Shown here: piece after piece, positions 54,076 through 62,932 of the stretch | How positions within the stretch are numbered: position 1 is the first letter of the stretch | Layout: each line of letters starts with the position of its first letter | DNA from: Pseudomonas sp. K2I15 | Lineage (GTDB): Bacteria; Pseudomonadota; Gammaproteobacteria; Pseudomonadales; Pseudomonadaceae | Direction: 5' to 3' | Length of the DNA stretch: 64,000 bases | NCBI RefSeq assembly: GCF_002204795.1 | Contig: NZ_NIXO01000005.1 | Location: 103,005 to 167,004 of the forward strand | Position numbers and translations under genes: made by a program | Notes under the pieces: model-generated | Told to the model about the DNA's origin: nothing | Seen by the model: the letters and a program-made list of their open reading frames with translations, nothing else | The model's database searches: none

Positions 54076-54211
54076 ATAGGCCCGGTTCCCACATTGAGCC
54101 TTGATTGGTTTTGAAATTTGCGCTCCGGACGACCGCAGCGCCACCCACATTTGCGGGACGGCCCGCATCCCAGGACAAGGCCGAGCACTCATCGGCCTGC
54201 GGGGTTTTGCC

Positions 54212-57200
54212 ATGTTCGAAAAACTGTTGATCGCCAACCGTGGCGCCATCGCCTGCCGCATCCTGCGCACCTTGCGTGAGCTTTCGGTCAAGGGCGTGGC
54301 GGTGTATTCCGAAGCCGATGCGGCCAGCCTGCATATCCAGCAAGCCGATGAGGCCTACAGCCTGGGCGAAGGCGCGGCGGCCGGCACGTATTTGTCGGTT
54401 GAGAAAATCCTCGCCACGGCCAAGGCCTGTGGCGCCACGGCGATACATCCCGGCTATGGCTTTCTTTCGGAAAACGCCGCCTTCGCCGAAGCCTGCGAAA
54501 CGGCCGGCATCGCCTTCGTCGGCCCAACGCCGGAACAACTGCGAGTGTTCGGCCTCAAGCACACCGCCCGCGCGTTGGCCAAGCAGCACAACATCCCGCT
54601 GCTGGAGGGCACCGAGTTGCTCAACAGCCTCGACGCCGCACTGCTGGCCGGGGACAACGTGGGCTATCCGATCATGCTCAAGAGTACTGCCGGCGGTGGC
54701 GGTATCGGCATGCGCGTGTGCAACAGCGCCGATGAGTTGCGCGACTGTTTCGAGGCGGTCAAACGCCTGGGCCAGAACAATTTCAGCGATGCCGGTGTGT
54801 TTATCGAGAAGTACATCCAGCACGCCCGGCATCTGGAAGTGCAGGTGTTTGGTGATGGTTGCGGTGAAGTCATCGCCCTTGGCGTGCGCGACTGCTCGGT
54901 ACAGCGACGCAACCAGAAAGTGCTTGAGGAAACCCCGGCACCGAACCTGCCCGACGGCATGGCTGATGAGCTTTGCAGTGCGGCAATCACCCTGGCCAAG
55001 GCGGTGAATTATCGCAGCGCCGGCACCGTGGAATTTATCTTTGATAGCGCCGATGGCCGCTTCTATTTTCTGGAAGTGAACACCCGGTTGCAGGTGGAAC
55101 ACGGCGTTACCGAGCAAGTGTGGGGCGTGGATCTGGTGCGCTGGATGGTGCAACTGGCCGCCGGTGAGTTGCCTCCGTTGAGCGAGCTGGAACTGAAGCC
55201 TCACGGCCACGCGATTCAGGCGCGCTTGTACGCCGAAGATCCGGGCCGGGATTTTCAGCCGAGCCCGGGGCTTTTGACCTGTGTGGATTTCCCCGTCGCT
55301 GAAGGCCTGCGCGTCGACACCTGGGTTGAGGCTGGTTGCGAGATTCCGCCCTACTTCGACCCGATGATCGCCAAGCTCATCACCTGGGCGCCGACCCGCG
55401 AACAGGCGCGACTGGATCTGCATCAGGCCTTGAGCAACAGCCAGCTGTACGGCGTGGAAACCAACCGCGATTACCTGCGGCAAATTCTGCTGGCCGCACC
55501 GTTCGCCAGCGGCCAGCCGTGGACCCGCTGCCTTGAAGATTTGGTGTACCGCGCAGATACGTTTGAAGTGCTGAGCGCCGGGACGCAAACCAGTGTTCAG
55601 GATTATCCGGGGCGCCTGGGTTACTGGGCCGTGGGCGTGCCGCCGTCGGGGCCGATGGACAGTCGCGCATTGCGCCTGGGCAATCGCCTGCTGGGCAATG
55701 CCGAGGGCACCGCCGCGCTGGAAATCACCATGAGCGGGCCATTGTTGCGCTTCAATTGTGCGGCGGTGGTGGCGGTGACCGGCGCGGACATTGCGCTGCG
55801 GCTGAATGATGAAGCGGTGCCGATGAACACTGCGCTGCTGGTCCCGGCGGGCGCTACCTTGAGCCTTGGCACCATCGCCGGGGCCGGTGCGCGCAGCTAC
55901 CTTTGCGTGCGCGGCGGGCTGCAGGTTCCGGATTATCTGGGCAGCAAAAGCACCTTCACCCTGGGCCAGTTTGGCGGGCATGGTGGCCGGGCTTTGCGGG
56001 CGGGTGATGTGTTGCATCTACTGCCGCTTGCAGACATCAGCGCGGGTCAACAACTGCTGCCTGAGCCCCTGGCCGAGGTGCGAACACTGCGGGTGATCTA
56101 CGGCCCTCACGGTGCGCCGGAATACTTCAAGCCTGAGTACATCGAGACGTTCTTTGCCACCCAGTGGGAGGTGCATTTCAACTCCAGCCGCACGGGTGTG
56201 AGGCTGATCGGGCCGAAGCCTGTGTGGGCACGTACGGACGGGGGTGAGGCGGGGTTGCATCCGTCGAATATTCACGACAATCCGTATGCGATTGGCGCGG
56301 TGGATTTTACCGGGGACATGCCGGTGATCCTCGGCCCCGACGGCCCGAGCCTGGGTGGTTTTGTGTGCCCGGTGACGGTGATCGAGGCGGACTTGTGGCA
56401 ACTGGGACAGCTCAAGGCGGGCGATAAAATCCGCTTCACTCCGGTCGATATAAAAACCGCCCGTACACTCGCCCTGGAATGGGATCAAGTGTGGGAGCCG
56501 GGCTTGCTCGCGATGCAGGCAACACGGTCTGACAGGCAAACCGAGGCGATGCTTTCGCGAGCAAGCCCGCTCCCACATTTGATCGAGTCGCCTGTGGTGT
56601 TGGAGATCGCCAGTGACGACACCCGTCTCGTCGCCCGCCTCGCCGGCGACACCCACCTGCTCCTGGAAATCGGCGCCCCGGAACTCGACCTGGTGCTGCG
56701 CTTTCGCGCCCACGCCCTGATGCAAGCCTTCGAAGCCCGAGCCCTGCACGGCGTCATCGACCTGACACCCGGCATCCGCTCCCTGCAAATCCACTACCAG
56801 CCCGAGCAACTGCCCCTCGCCGACCTCCTGGCGTTGATCACCACCGAATGGCACGCCGTCTGCGCCACACAAAACCTGCAAGTGCCCTCGCGCATCGTCC
56901 ACCTGCCACTGTCCTGGGACGACCCGGCCTGCCAACTGGCCATCGAAAAATACATGACCACCGTGCGCAAGGACGCTCCCTGGTGCCCAAGCAACCTGGA
57001 GTTCATCCGCCGCATCAACGACCTGGCCAACCTCGACGAAGTGCGCCACACCGTGTTCGATGCCAGCTACCTGGTGATGGGCCTGGGTGACGTCTACCTC
57101 GGCGCGCCCGTGGCCACGCCGCTGGACCCGCGCCACCGCCTGGTCACCACCAAATACAACCCCGCGCGCACCTGGACCGCAGAAAACTCCGTGGGCATCG

Positions 57201-57841
57201 GCGGCGCCTACCTGTGCGTGTACGGCATGGAAGGCCCGGGCGGTTATCAGTTCGTCGGGCGCACCTTGCAGATGTGGAACCGCTACCGGGAAGTGGCGGC
57301 GTTCGATGGCAAACCGTGGTTGCTGCGCTTCTTCGACCAGATCCGCTTTTACCCGGTGAGCGCCGATGAGCTGGTGCAGATTCGCCGGGACTTCCCCCTT
57401 GGGCGGTTTGAACTGAGCATCGAACACAGCCAACTGAACCTGACGGATTACCAGGCTTTTCTCACGCAGGAAGCCGAGAGCATCGGCGAGTTCCGCGGGC
57501 AACAGCAACGCGCGTTCAACGCCGAACGCGAGCGCTGGATCGCCAGCGGCCAGGCGCATTTTGACAGCGAAGAACCGGCGGCGCCCTTGGGCGAAGACAC
57601 GCCATTGCAGGCCAACGAATACAGCATCGACAGCCACATCGCCGGCAATCTCTGGCAAGTCCAGGTGACCGCTGGCGAGCGCGTTGCGGCGGGTGATGTG
57701 CTGGTGATCCTGGAGTCGATGAAAATGGAAATCCCTGTGCTCGCGCCGTTCGCTGGCACCGTAAGGGAAATCCCCGTGCAACCGGGCAGCGGCATTGGCG
57801 CAGGCCAACGGGTGGTCGTGCTGGAGCGTGATTTGCAATAA
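54212..57841 (+). CDS. Guanidine carboxylase (urea carboxylase-type, biotin-dependent)
   Basis: A 1209-residue enzyme. Biotin carboxylase domain at the N-terminus (FEKLLIANRGAIACRILRTL; KSTAGGGGIGMRV ATP-binding loop; YFLEVNTRLQVEHGVTEQVW), then the KipA-like carboxyltransferase half (about residues 460-750; YWAVGVPPSGPMDSRALRLG), the KipI-like half (about 795-1010), and a C-terminal biotinyl domain with ESMKMEIP, Lys1171 being the biotinylation site. It carboxylates guanidine (or urea) with ATP and bicarbonate. Residues about 760-790 are encoded by an inserted REPIN (VWEPGLLAMQ ... RASPLPHLI) yet keep the frame. Start at ATG 54212 by homology; the upstream frame is non-homologous. No allophanate hydrolase gene follows. 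Confidence 0.93.
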   Translation: MFEKLLIANRGAIACRILRTLRELSVKGVAVYSEADAASLHIQQADEAYSLGEGAAAGTYLSVEKILATAKACGATAIHPGYGFLSENAAFAEACETAGIAFVGPTPEQLRVFGLKHTARALAKQHNIPLLEGTELLNSLDAALLAGDNVGYPIMLKSTAGGGGIGMRVCNSADELRDCFEAVKRLGQNNFSDAGVFIEKYIQHARHLEVQVFGDGCGEVIALGVRDCSVQRRNQKVLEETPAPNLPDGMADELCSAAITLAKAVNYRSAGTVEFIFDSADGRFYFLEVNTRLQVEHGVTEQVWGVDLVRWMVQLAAGELPPLSELELKPHGHAIQARLYAEDPGRDFQPSPGLLTCVDFPVAEGLRVDTWVEAGCEIPPYFDPMIAKLITWAPTREQARLDLHQALSNSQLYGVETNRDYLRQILLAAPFASGQPWTRCLEDLVYRADTFEVLSAGTQTSVQDYPGRLGYWAVGVPPSGPMDSRALRLGNRLLGNAEGTAALEITMSGPLLRFNCAAVVAVTGADIALRLNDEAVPMNTALLVPAGATLSLGTIAGAGARSYLCVRGGLQVPDYLGSKSTFTLGQFGGHGGRALRAGDVLHLLPLADISAGQQLLPEPLAEVRTLRVIYGPHGAPEYFKPEYIETFFATQWEVHFNSSRTGVRLIGPKPVWARTDGGEAGLHPSNIHDNPYAIGAVDFTGDMPVILGPDGPSLGGFVCPVTVIEADLWQLGQLKAGDKIRFTPVDIKTARTLALEWDQVWEPGLLAMQATRSDRQTEAMLSRASPLPHLIESPVVLEIASDDTRLVARLAGDTHLLLEIGAPELDLVLRFRAHALMQAFEARALHGVIDLTPGIRSLQIHYQPEQLPLADLLALITTEWHAVCATQNLQVPSRIVHLPLSWDDPACQLAIEKYMTTVRKDAPWCPSNLEFIRRINDLANLDEVRHTVFDASYLVMGLGDVYLGAPVATPLDPRHRLVTTKYNPARTWTAENSVGIGGAYLCVYGMEGPGGYQFVGRTLQMWNRYREVAAFDGKPWLLRFFDQIRFYPVSADELVQIRRDFPLGRFELSIEHSQLNLTDYQAFLTQEAESIGEFRGQQQRAFNAERERWIASGQAHFDSEEPAAPLGEDTPLQANEYSIDSHIAGNLWQVQVTAGERVAAGDVLVILESMKMEIPVLAPFAGTVREIPVQPGSGIGAGQRVVVLERDLQ
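56491..56576. repeat. REPIN inserted within the guanidine carboxylase coding sequence
   Basis: GTGGGAGCCGGGCTTGCTCG at the left and CGAGCAAGCCCGCTCCCAC at the right, the same structure as the intergenic REPINs. It is translated in frame as a linker segment between the two carboxyltransferase halves without stop codons. Such insertions are normally intergenic. Confidence 0.93.
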
Positions 57842-57914
57842 CGCGGCGGGGCTGTATCGTGCAAGGCACACCGGGTTTCACCGGGACCTTGTCCGATACA
57901 GCCTGAACCGACCG

Positions 57915-58127
57915 ATGACCACGCCAACCCTCTGCCCCGCCTGCGGCGCCCGCAACGACTGCGCCCTGGCCGACCCGCGCACCGCCGACCAGGCGTGCTG
58001 GTGCTACTCCGTCAGCATCGACCCTGCGGTGCTTGAAGCGTTGCCGCCGGAGCTGCGCAATAAAGCCTGCCTGTGCCCGCGCTGTGCCCAGGTGGACGAG
58101 CAACTGCGCGGGGCTGAGCCCACGTAA
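57915..58127 (+). CDS. Cysteine-rich CWC-type small protein
   Basis: A 70-residue protein with MTTPTLCPACGARNDCALAD and ACWCYSVSIDP, then ACLCPRCAQV: cysteines arranged as in the cysteine-rich CWC family, likely binding zinc or another metal. Function unknown. Its stop overlaps the next start (TAATG). It is separated from the carboxylase by 73 bp and may be independent of it. Confidence 0.88.
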   Translation: MTTPTLCPACGARNDCALADPRTADQACWCYSVSIDPAVLEALPPELRNKACLCPRCAQVDEQLRGAEPT

Positions 58128-58819
58128 TGCGTGTCGACCGTTTTCTCAGCAACCTGCCCCGTTTCAACCGCAAACAAGTACGCCTGTTGCTGGTGGAGCG
58201 ACGGATCACGGTCGACGGCATTGCAGTCAGCGACCCGCATCACTCGGTGAGCGAGTTCAGCCGTGTGTTACTGGATGACGAAGTGCTGCAAGCGGGCAAA
58301 CCCGCGCGCTACTTCATGCTGCACAAACCGCAGGGCTGCGTGAGCGCCACATCCGACCCGCAACACCGCACCGTCCTCGACCTGTTGGACGAACCGGACA
58401 AGCACGAGCTGCACATCGCCGGCCGTCTGGATTTCAACACCACCGGTCTGCTGCTGATCACCAACGATGGCCAGTGGTCGCGCCGCCTGACCCAACCGCA
58501 AACCAAATTGCCCAAGGTCTATTACGTCGAGACCGAGCAAGAGATCGGGCCGGAATACGCGGCCACCTTCGCCGCCGGCCTGTACTTCGCCTTCGAAGAC
58601 CTCACCACGCAACCAGCCGAATTGGAGCTATTGGGCCCCAGAACGGCGCGCCTGAGCATCATTGAAGGGCGTTATCACCAGGTGAAGCGCATGTTCGGGC
58701 ACTTCGACAACAAAGTGATGCGCCTGCACCGCGAGCGCATGGGGCCGTTGGAACTGAACTTATCCCTTGCCCCAGGCCAGTACCGGGCACTGACGGACGC
58801 TGAAATCCAACAGGTCTGA
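58127..58819 (+). CDS. RsuA-type 16S rRNA pseudouridine synthase
   Basis: A 230-residue enzyme: an N-terminal S4 RNA-binding domain (MRVDRFLSNLPRFNRKQVRL) and the RsuA/RluB catalytic domain with the essential Asp in HIAGRLDFNTTGLLLITNDG. The family modifies U516 of 16S rRNA. It is translationally coupled to the CWC gene. Confidence 0.93.
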   Translation: MRVDRFLSNLPRFNRKQVRLLLVERRITVDGIAVSDPHHSVSEFSRVLLDDEVLQAGKPARYFMLHKPQGCVSATSDPQHRTVLDLLDEPDKHELHIAGRLDFNTTGLLLITNDGQWSRRLTQPQTKLPKVYYVETEQEIGPEYAATFAAGLYFAFEDLTTQPAELELLGPRTARLSIIEGRYHQVKRMFGHFDNKVMRLHRERMGPLELNLSLAPGQYRALTDAEIQQV

Positions 58820-59136
58820 TGACCGTTCAGCCGATGATGGCAAAAACCCACGCCTTCGACTGGCGAACTGGCATCCCTGATGCTTGAATACTTTTAGTTC
58901 CAGAAACAACCAGCCGTATTCTGACTGGCGAGTCACCCCTACCTACAAGAAACACTTTGCCCGTCCGCACGCTTGATCTGCGGGCCTCTCACGGCAAATT
59001 GCCCGCCATAACAACACCCGTCGGCCAGCCAGTATCGGATCGACATGGGCCCCCACTTTCAGGCGTATGCCTACCTGTCACAAAGCTCGTGCAGAGTGAT
59101 CTGCGCGCATTACCCGCTTGCCAGGAGTCTTACGAC
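58820..59136 (+). other. Intergenic region upstream of phaG
   Basis: 317 bp without a gene of its own; the frame of phaG is open through part of it but shows no homology. It must contain the phaG promoter. TATTCTGACTGG near 58917 resembles an AlgU -10, but the matching GAACTT is absent. Confidence 0.4.
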
Positions 59137-60021
59137 ATGAGGCCAGAAATCGCTGTGCTGGATATACAGGGTCAGTATCGGGTTTACACGGAGTTCTATC
59201 GCGCGGACGCAGCGGCCAAGACCATCATCCTGGTCAACGGCTCAATGGCCACCACCGCGTCTTTCGCCCAGACCGTGAAAAGCCTGCACCCGACATTCAA
59301 CGTGGTTTTGTACGACCAGCCCTACGCCGGTCGCTCCAAAGCCCACAACCGCCATGAGCAGATGCTGACGAAAGAAGTCGAAGGCCAGATCCTCCTGGAA
59401 CTCATCGACCACTTCGCCGCCGAACACGTGCTGTCCTTCTCGTGGGGCGGCGCCGCGACCCTCGTCGCCCTCGCCCACCGCCCCCGCCGGGTAGAAAAGG
59501 CCGTGATCAGCTCATTCTCCCCGGTGATCAACGCACCGATGCGTGATTACCTGGAGCGCGGCGTCGACTACCTCGGCAGCCTCGACCGCGACCGCGTGGG
59601 CAACCTGGTCAACAGCACCATCGGCAAACACCTGCCGTCGCTGTTCAAGCGCTACAACTACAAACACGTGAGCAGCCTGGCCGAGCATGAATATGGGCAG
59701 ATGCACTTTCACATCAGCCACGTGCTGAACAGCGACCGGCTGTGCTACCTCAAGGCGGCGAAGCAGATTGATATACCGGTGCTGTTTTTGAACGGCGAAT
59801 GGGACGAGTACACCAGTGCCCAGGATGCGAAGCTGTTTGGGCAACATATTGCGAAGAGCAGCTTCGGGACGATTCAGGCGACCGGCCACTTTTTGGATAT
59901 GGAGCACAAGGCAGCGTGCCGGGATAGCCGGGAGGCGTTGATGGGGTTTTTGAGGCCGCAAGAGCAACCAAGCCGGTTGCGGTACCACGCGGCGCAGCCA
60001 CAGCATGCATTTGCCGTATGA
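59137..60021 (+). CDS. phaG: (R)-3-hydroxydecanoyl-ACP:CoA transacylase/thioesterase PhaG
   Basis: A 294-residue alpha/beta-hydrolase almost the same length as P. putida PhaG (295). MRPEIAVLDIQGQYRVYTEF, ILVNGSMATTASFAQTVKSL, YDQPYAGRSKAHNR, the FSWGG nucleophile elbow and GHFLDMEHK near the C-terminus match PhaG, a relative of RhlA. It links fatty-acid synthesis to medium-chain polyhydroxyalkanoate precursors. The ATG at 59137 follows AGGAG. Confidence 0.93.
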   Translation: MRPEIAVLDIQGQYRVYTEFYRADAAAKTIILVNGSMATTASFAQTVKSLHPTFNVVLYDQPYAGRSKAHNRHEQMLTKEVEGQILLELIDHFAAEHVLSFSWGGAATLVALAHRPRRVEKAVISSFSPVINAPMRDYLERGVDYLGSLDRDRVGNLVNSTIGKHLPSLFKRYNYKHVSSLAEHEYGQMHFHISHVLNSDRLCYLKAAKQIDIPVLFLNGEWDEYTSAQDAKLFGQHIAKSSFGTIQATGHFLDMEHKAACRDSREALMGFLRPQEQPSRLRYHAAQPQHAFAV

Positions 60022-60158
60022 GCGGTGGGGTTGTGGGCGGGTTGGATTTCCCTGGGGATCCGCCTGCCCACGACCGACCGTTAGCGCGTAAAACACAGAA
60101 TTTTCGAAGAAAAACTTCAAATCCGCGAGCACATCTGGTACAAAGTCAGCCGCTCTGA

Positions 60159-60232
60159 GCGGGTATAGTTTAGTGGTAGAACGAAAGCTTCCCAAGCTTT
60201 AGATGAGGGTTCGATTCCCTCTACCCGCTCCA
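60159..60232 (+). tRNA. tRNA-Gly, anticodon CCC
   Basis: A 74-nt cloverleaf including CCA: acceptor GCGGGTA/TACCCGC, D-arm AGTTTAGTGGTAGAACG, anticodon stem-loop AAGCTT-CCC-AAGCTT, T-arm AGGGTTCGATTCCCT. It reads GGG codons. A strong terminator follows at 60279. Confidence 0.97.
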
Positions 60233-60278
60233 CTCAGATATTGGTCTCACGTCAGGATGGTTTTGACGGGGGATGCAT

Positions 60279-60309
60279 AAAAAACCGGCCCTTGGTGGCC
60301 GGTTTTTTT
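60279..60309. terminator. Bidirectional terminator between tRNA-Gly and lysA
   Basis: AAAAAACCGGCC and GGCCGGTTTTTT form a perfect stem with a 6-nt loop, flanked by A and T runs on both sides. It serves the tRNA on the plus strand and lysA on the minus strand. Confidence 0.93.
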
Positions 60310-60319
60310 ATGGGTGGCG

Positions 60320-61558
60320 TTAAAGCCCCAACTCCAAGGCCAACAAGTCCGACAGCGGTTGCGGGCGCCGAATCAATTTTGCGTGCCCTTGCTCGATCAA
60401 TACTTCCGGCAACAGCGGGCGGCTGTTGTAATTGGATGACATGGCGGCGCCATACGCGCCGGTATCGTGTATCACCAACAAATCGCCAACCTGCGCTTGC
60501 GGCAACATACGGGGCGTGATCCCTTGTTCATCCTGCGTAAAAATATCGCCGGCCTCGCACAACGGGCCTCCCACTACGCACAACTGCGCCGGGCGGCTGA
60601 CCGGAACACCTTGGGCGTCCAGTAATGTCATGCGGTGATAGGCGCCATAGAGTACCGGCCGCATCAGGTCATTGAAGCCGGCATCCACCAGGATGAAGTT
60701 CTGGCTACCGACTTTTTTAACCGCACGCACTTCGGTGACCAGATAGCCGGACTCCGCGACCAGGAACCGGCCAGGCTCGATTTCCATCCGTACTGAGTGA
60801 GCGAGCCAAGCTTCAATGTCCTGTTTAGCGTGGTGCCATGTGCTCGCATAACTCTGGATATCCACGGGTTCATCCTCCACACGATAAGGCGTGGAAAGCC
60901 CTCCTCCGATGGAAAATGCTTCGATATCGTGGTCAAGTGCCTTCACCACCGAGACCATCGCACTGCCCACTTGCTCAAGGTGCGTGTAATCCACACCTGA
61001 ACCGATATGCATGTGCACGCCCACCAGTTTCAGCCCGAATTGCTGAATCACTTTGAGCGCGTCCTGGACTTGCTCGTGCCAAATCCCATGTTTGCTGTTT
61101 TCGCCACCGGTATTGGTCTTGCGGCTGTGCCCGTGACCAAACCCTGGATTGATCCGCAGCCAGACGCGATGGCCGGGCGACCGCTGACCCAGTTGGCGCA
61201 GCATATCAATCGAGCCGGTGTTCACTTCCAGCTGCAGTTCCACCACACGGCGCAACGTCGCTTCATCGAATAAATCACAGGTAAAAACAATGCCCGCCGG
61301 GTCACCGGCAGGGCTGAATCCAGCCAGCAGTGCCCGCTCGATTTCACCCAGCGATACGGCATCAATCCGCACGCCTTGTTCGCGCATCAACCGAAGAATA
61401 TGCAGGTTGGAGCAGGCTTTCTGTGCGTATCGAATCACATCGAAACCCTGCAGTTGATCGATGCGGTCACTGATGGTCTGGGCCTCATAGCACCAAAGCG
61501 GGGTACCGTGCTGTTTTGCAGACTCGGCCAATGGCTGAAACACAGAAGTTTTGGACAT
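60320..61558 (-). CDS. lysA: Diaminopimelate decarboxylase-type enzyme
   Basis: A 412-residue PLP enzyme of the alanine racemase-like fold III group. VIRYAQKACSN holds the PLP Lys47; GVHMHIGSGVDYTHLEQVGS, EPGRFLVAESG and the active-site Cys in GGPLCEAGDIF match LysA, which converts meso-diaminopimelate to lysine. It most resembles the enterobacterial LysA and is paired with a divergent LysR, as in E. coli. Pseudomonads usually have another lysA near dapF, so this is probably a second copy. Confidence 0.9.
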   Translation of the reverse strand: MSKTSVFQPLAESAKQHGTPLWCYEAQTISDRIDQLQGFDVIRYAQKACSNLHILRLMREQGVRIDAVSLGEIERALLAGFSPAGDPAGIVFTCDLFDEATLRRVVELQLEVNTGSIDMLRQLGQRSPGHRVWLRINPGFGHGHSRKTNTGGENSKHGIWHEQVQDALKVIQQFGLKLVGVHMHIGSGVDYTHLEQVGSAMVSVVKALDHDIEAFSIGGGLSTPYRVEDEPVDIQSYASTWHHAKQDIEAWLAHSVRMEIEPGRFLVAESGYLVTEVRAVKKVGSQNFILVDAGFNDLMRPVLYGAYHRMTLLDAQGVPVSRPAQLCVVGGPLCEAGDIFTQDEQGITPRMLPQAQVGDLLVIHDTGAYGAAMSSNYNSRPLLPEVLIEQGHAKLIRRPQPLSDLLALELGL

Positions 61559-61685
61559 GGCGGCATTCTTTTTGAAATAGGGAGAGAAACCATCATGCCC
61601 AGCGCTTTGCATTCAATAAAATACCTATTCTTTGTCGCACGATTCAGTTTTGATATGGGCCTAATTAAACGGGCAGAGGTCAAGG

Positions 61686-62612
61686 ATGGAGATATCCATA
61701 CGGCATATCGAAGTGTTCCGGGCGATCATGCAGGCAGGGAGCGTCACTGGCGCGGCCCTCCTGCTATTTACCTCACAACCTACGGTCAGCCGAGAATTGG
61801 CGCGACTGGAAAAGATCTCTGGCCTTCGACTCTTTGATCGCACGGCAGGCAGGCTGGTACCGACGGCGCAGGCGATCATGCTGTTCGAAGAGGTTGAGCG
61901 CTCCTACATTGGCTTGGAACGAATCAACAGCGTGGCGCAATCAATCCGTCGATTTGAACATGGCCAACTGAGCGTCACGTGTCTTCCGTTGTTTTCCCAG
62001 ACGCTGTTGCCCAAGGTCTACAAGCGCTTTCAGCAACAGCATGTCGGCATAGCCTTGAATATTGCGGCACAGGAAACGCCCTTGCTGGAAGAATCACTCA
62101 GCGGCCAGCGTTACGACCTTGGATTGACCGAAGGCGAACATGTGCCTCAGGGCACACAGGGGAAACTGCTTTTTTGTTCCGACATGGTTTGCGTACTGCC
62201 GGACGGTGATCCTTTGTTGGCTAAACCGTTGCTGACACTGGAAGACTTTCAGGGTGTGAATTTCATCAACTTGTCGGGCCTGGATATCTATCGTCAAACC
62301 CTCGATGAGCATTTCCGCCAAGCTGGAGTCGACAGGCATATTGTGGTCGAAACAACCAACGCTGCGTCGGTGTGTGCCATGGTCAGGCAGCAACTGGGGG
62401 TGGCGATTATCAACCCGCTGACCGCAGTTGCGGAGGCAGGTATCGGGCTGGCTATTCGGCCGATTAACGTATCGATCCCCTATCGGGTCATGTTGATCAG
62501 GCCCGACTATCGACCTTCCTCTAGCTTCGTCGACGCCTTCTGCAACGCGCTGATGGATGAGGCGGCGAGCCTGGCAAGTACTTTGGATTTGAGGCGGGAA
62601 CGTTCGAGCTAA
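61686..62612 (+). CDS. lysR: LysR, activator of the divergent lysA
   Basis: A 308-residue regulator. RHIEVFRAIMQAGSVTGAAL, then FTSQPTVSRELARLEKISGL, and IIRP/AASVCAMVRQQLGVAIINP-type segments closely follow E. coli LysR, the activator of lysA. It lies 127 bp from lysA, back to back, leaving a shared promoter region at 61559-61685. Diaminopimelate is the likely coinducer. Confidence 0.9.
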   Translation: MEISIRHIEVFRAIMQAGSVTGAALLLFTSQPTVSRELARLEKISGLRLFDRTAGRLVPTAQAIMLFEEVERSYIGLERINSVAQSIRRFEHGQLSVTCLPLFSQTLLPKVYKRFQQQHVGIALNIAAQETPLLEESLSGQRYDLGLTEGEHVPQGTQGKLLFCSDMVCVLPDGDPLLAKPLLTLEDFQGVNFINLSGLDIYRQTLDEHFRQAGVDRHIVVETTNAASVCAMVRQQLGVAIINPLTAVAEAGIGLAIRPINVSIPYRVMLIRPDYRPSSSFVDAFCNALMDEAASLASTLDLRRERSS

Positions 62613-62672
62613 CGGAAATTTGGCTTCCTTCCCCTTGGTATGGGCGGCCTGGGAAGGCAAGCCTTTTACAAA

Positions 62673-62912
62673 CTACGCGATTCGGTCCACGCGGTCTTGA
62701 GCCGCCTCCACCAGCATCAGACCCAATTCAATTGTTTGCTGAATTGCCAGGGCCAACGGGCGATGTTGGTCGGGAAGGTTATCGGCAAATTCGTTGGTCA
62801 TTGCACCAGCGCCGGCAATGGTTTCGTAGGCGTTGGCGAGCAATGCATCGGTGCTGATTTCGGGACGTACGCTGAATATTCTTACGGGTGAATTATACGA
62901 GTCAGTACACAT
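62673..62912 (-). CDS. DUF6124/DUF3077-type small protein (copy B)
   Basis: A 79-residue protein, MCTDSYNSPVRIF..., starting at ATG 62912 after CGAGGA; the longer frame from 62936 lacks a ribosome site. It aligns with copy A in the helical core (DALLANAYETIAGAGAM; LALAIQQTIELGLMLVEAA) but is shorter at the N-terminus. It is preceded by the second structured leader (62933-63130). Function unknown. Confidence 0.82.
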   Translation of the reverse strand: MCTDSYNSPVRIFSVRPEISTDALLANAYETIAGAGAMTNEFADNLPDQHRPLALAIQQTIELGLMLVEAAQDRVDRIA

Positions 62913-62932
62913 CTGTTGATCCTCGGTTAGGA

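Noticed and set aside
53720..57871. Two very long minus-strand frames (765 and 617 codons)
   Set aside because: Both are antisense shadows of the guanidine carboxylase and DUF1989 genes.
58897..58925. AlgU promoter upstream of phaG
   Set aside because: A TCTGA is present but no GAACTT lies 16 bp upstream.
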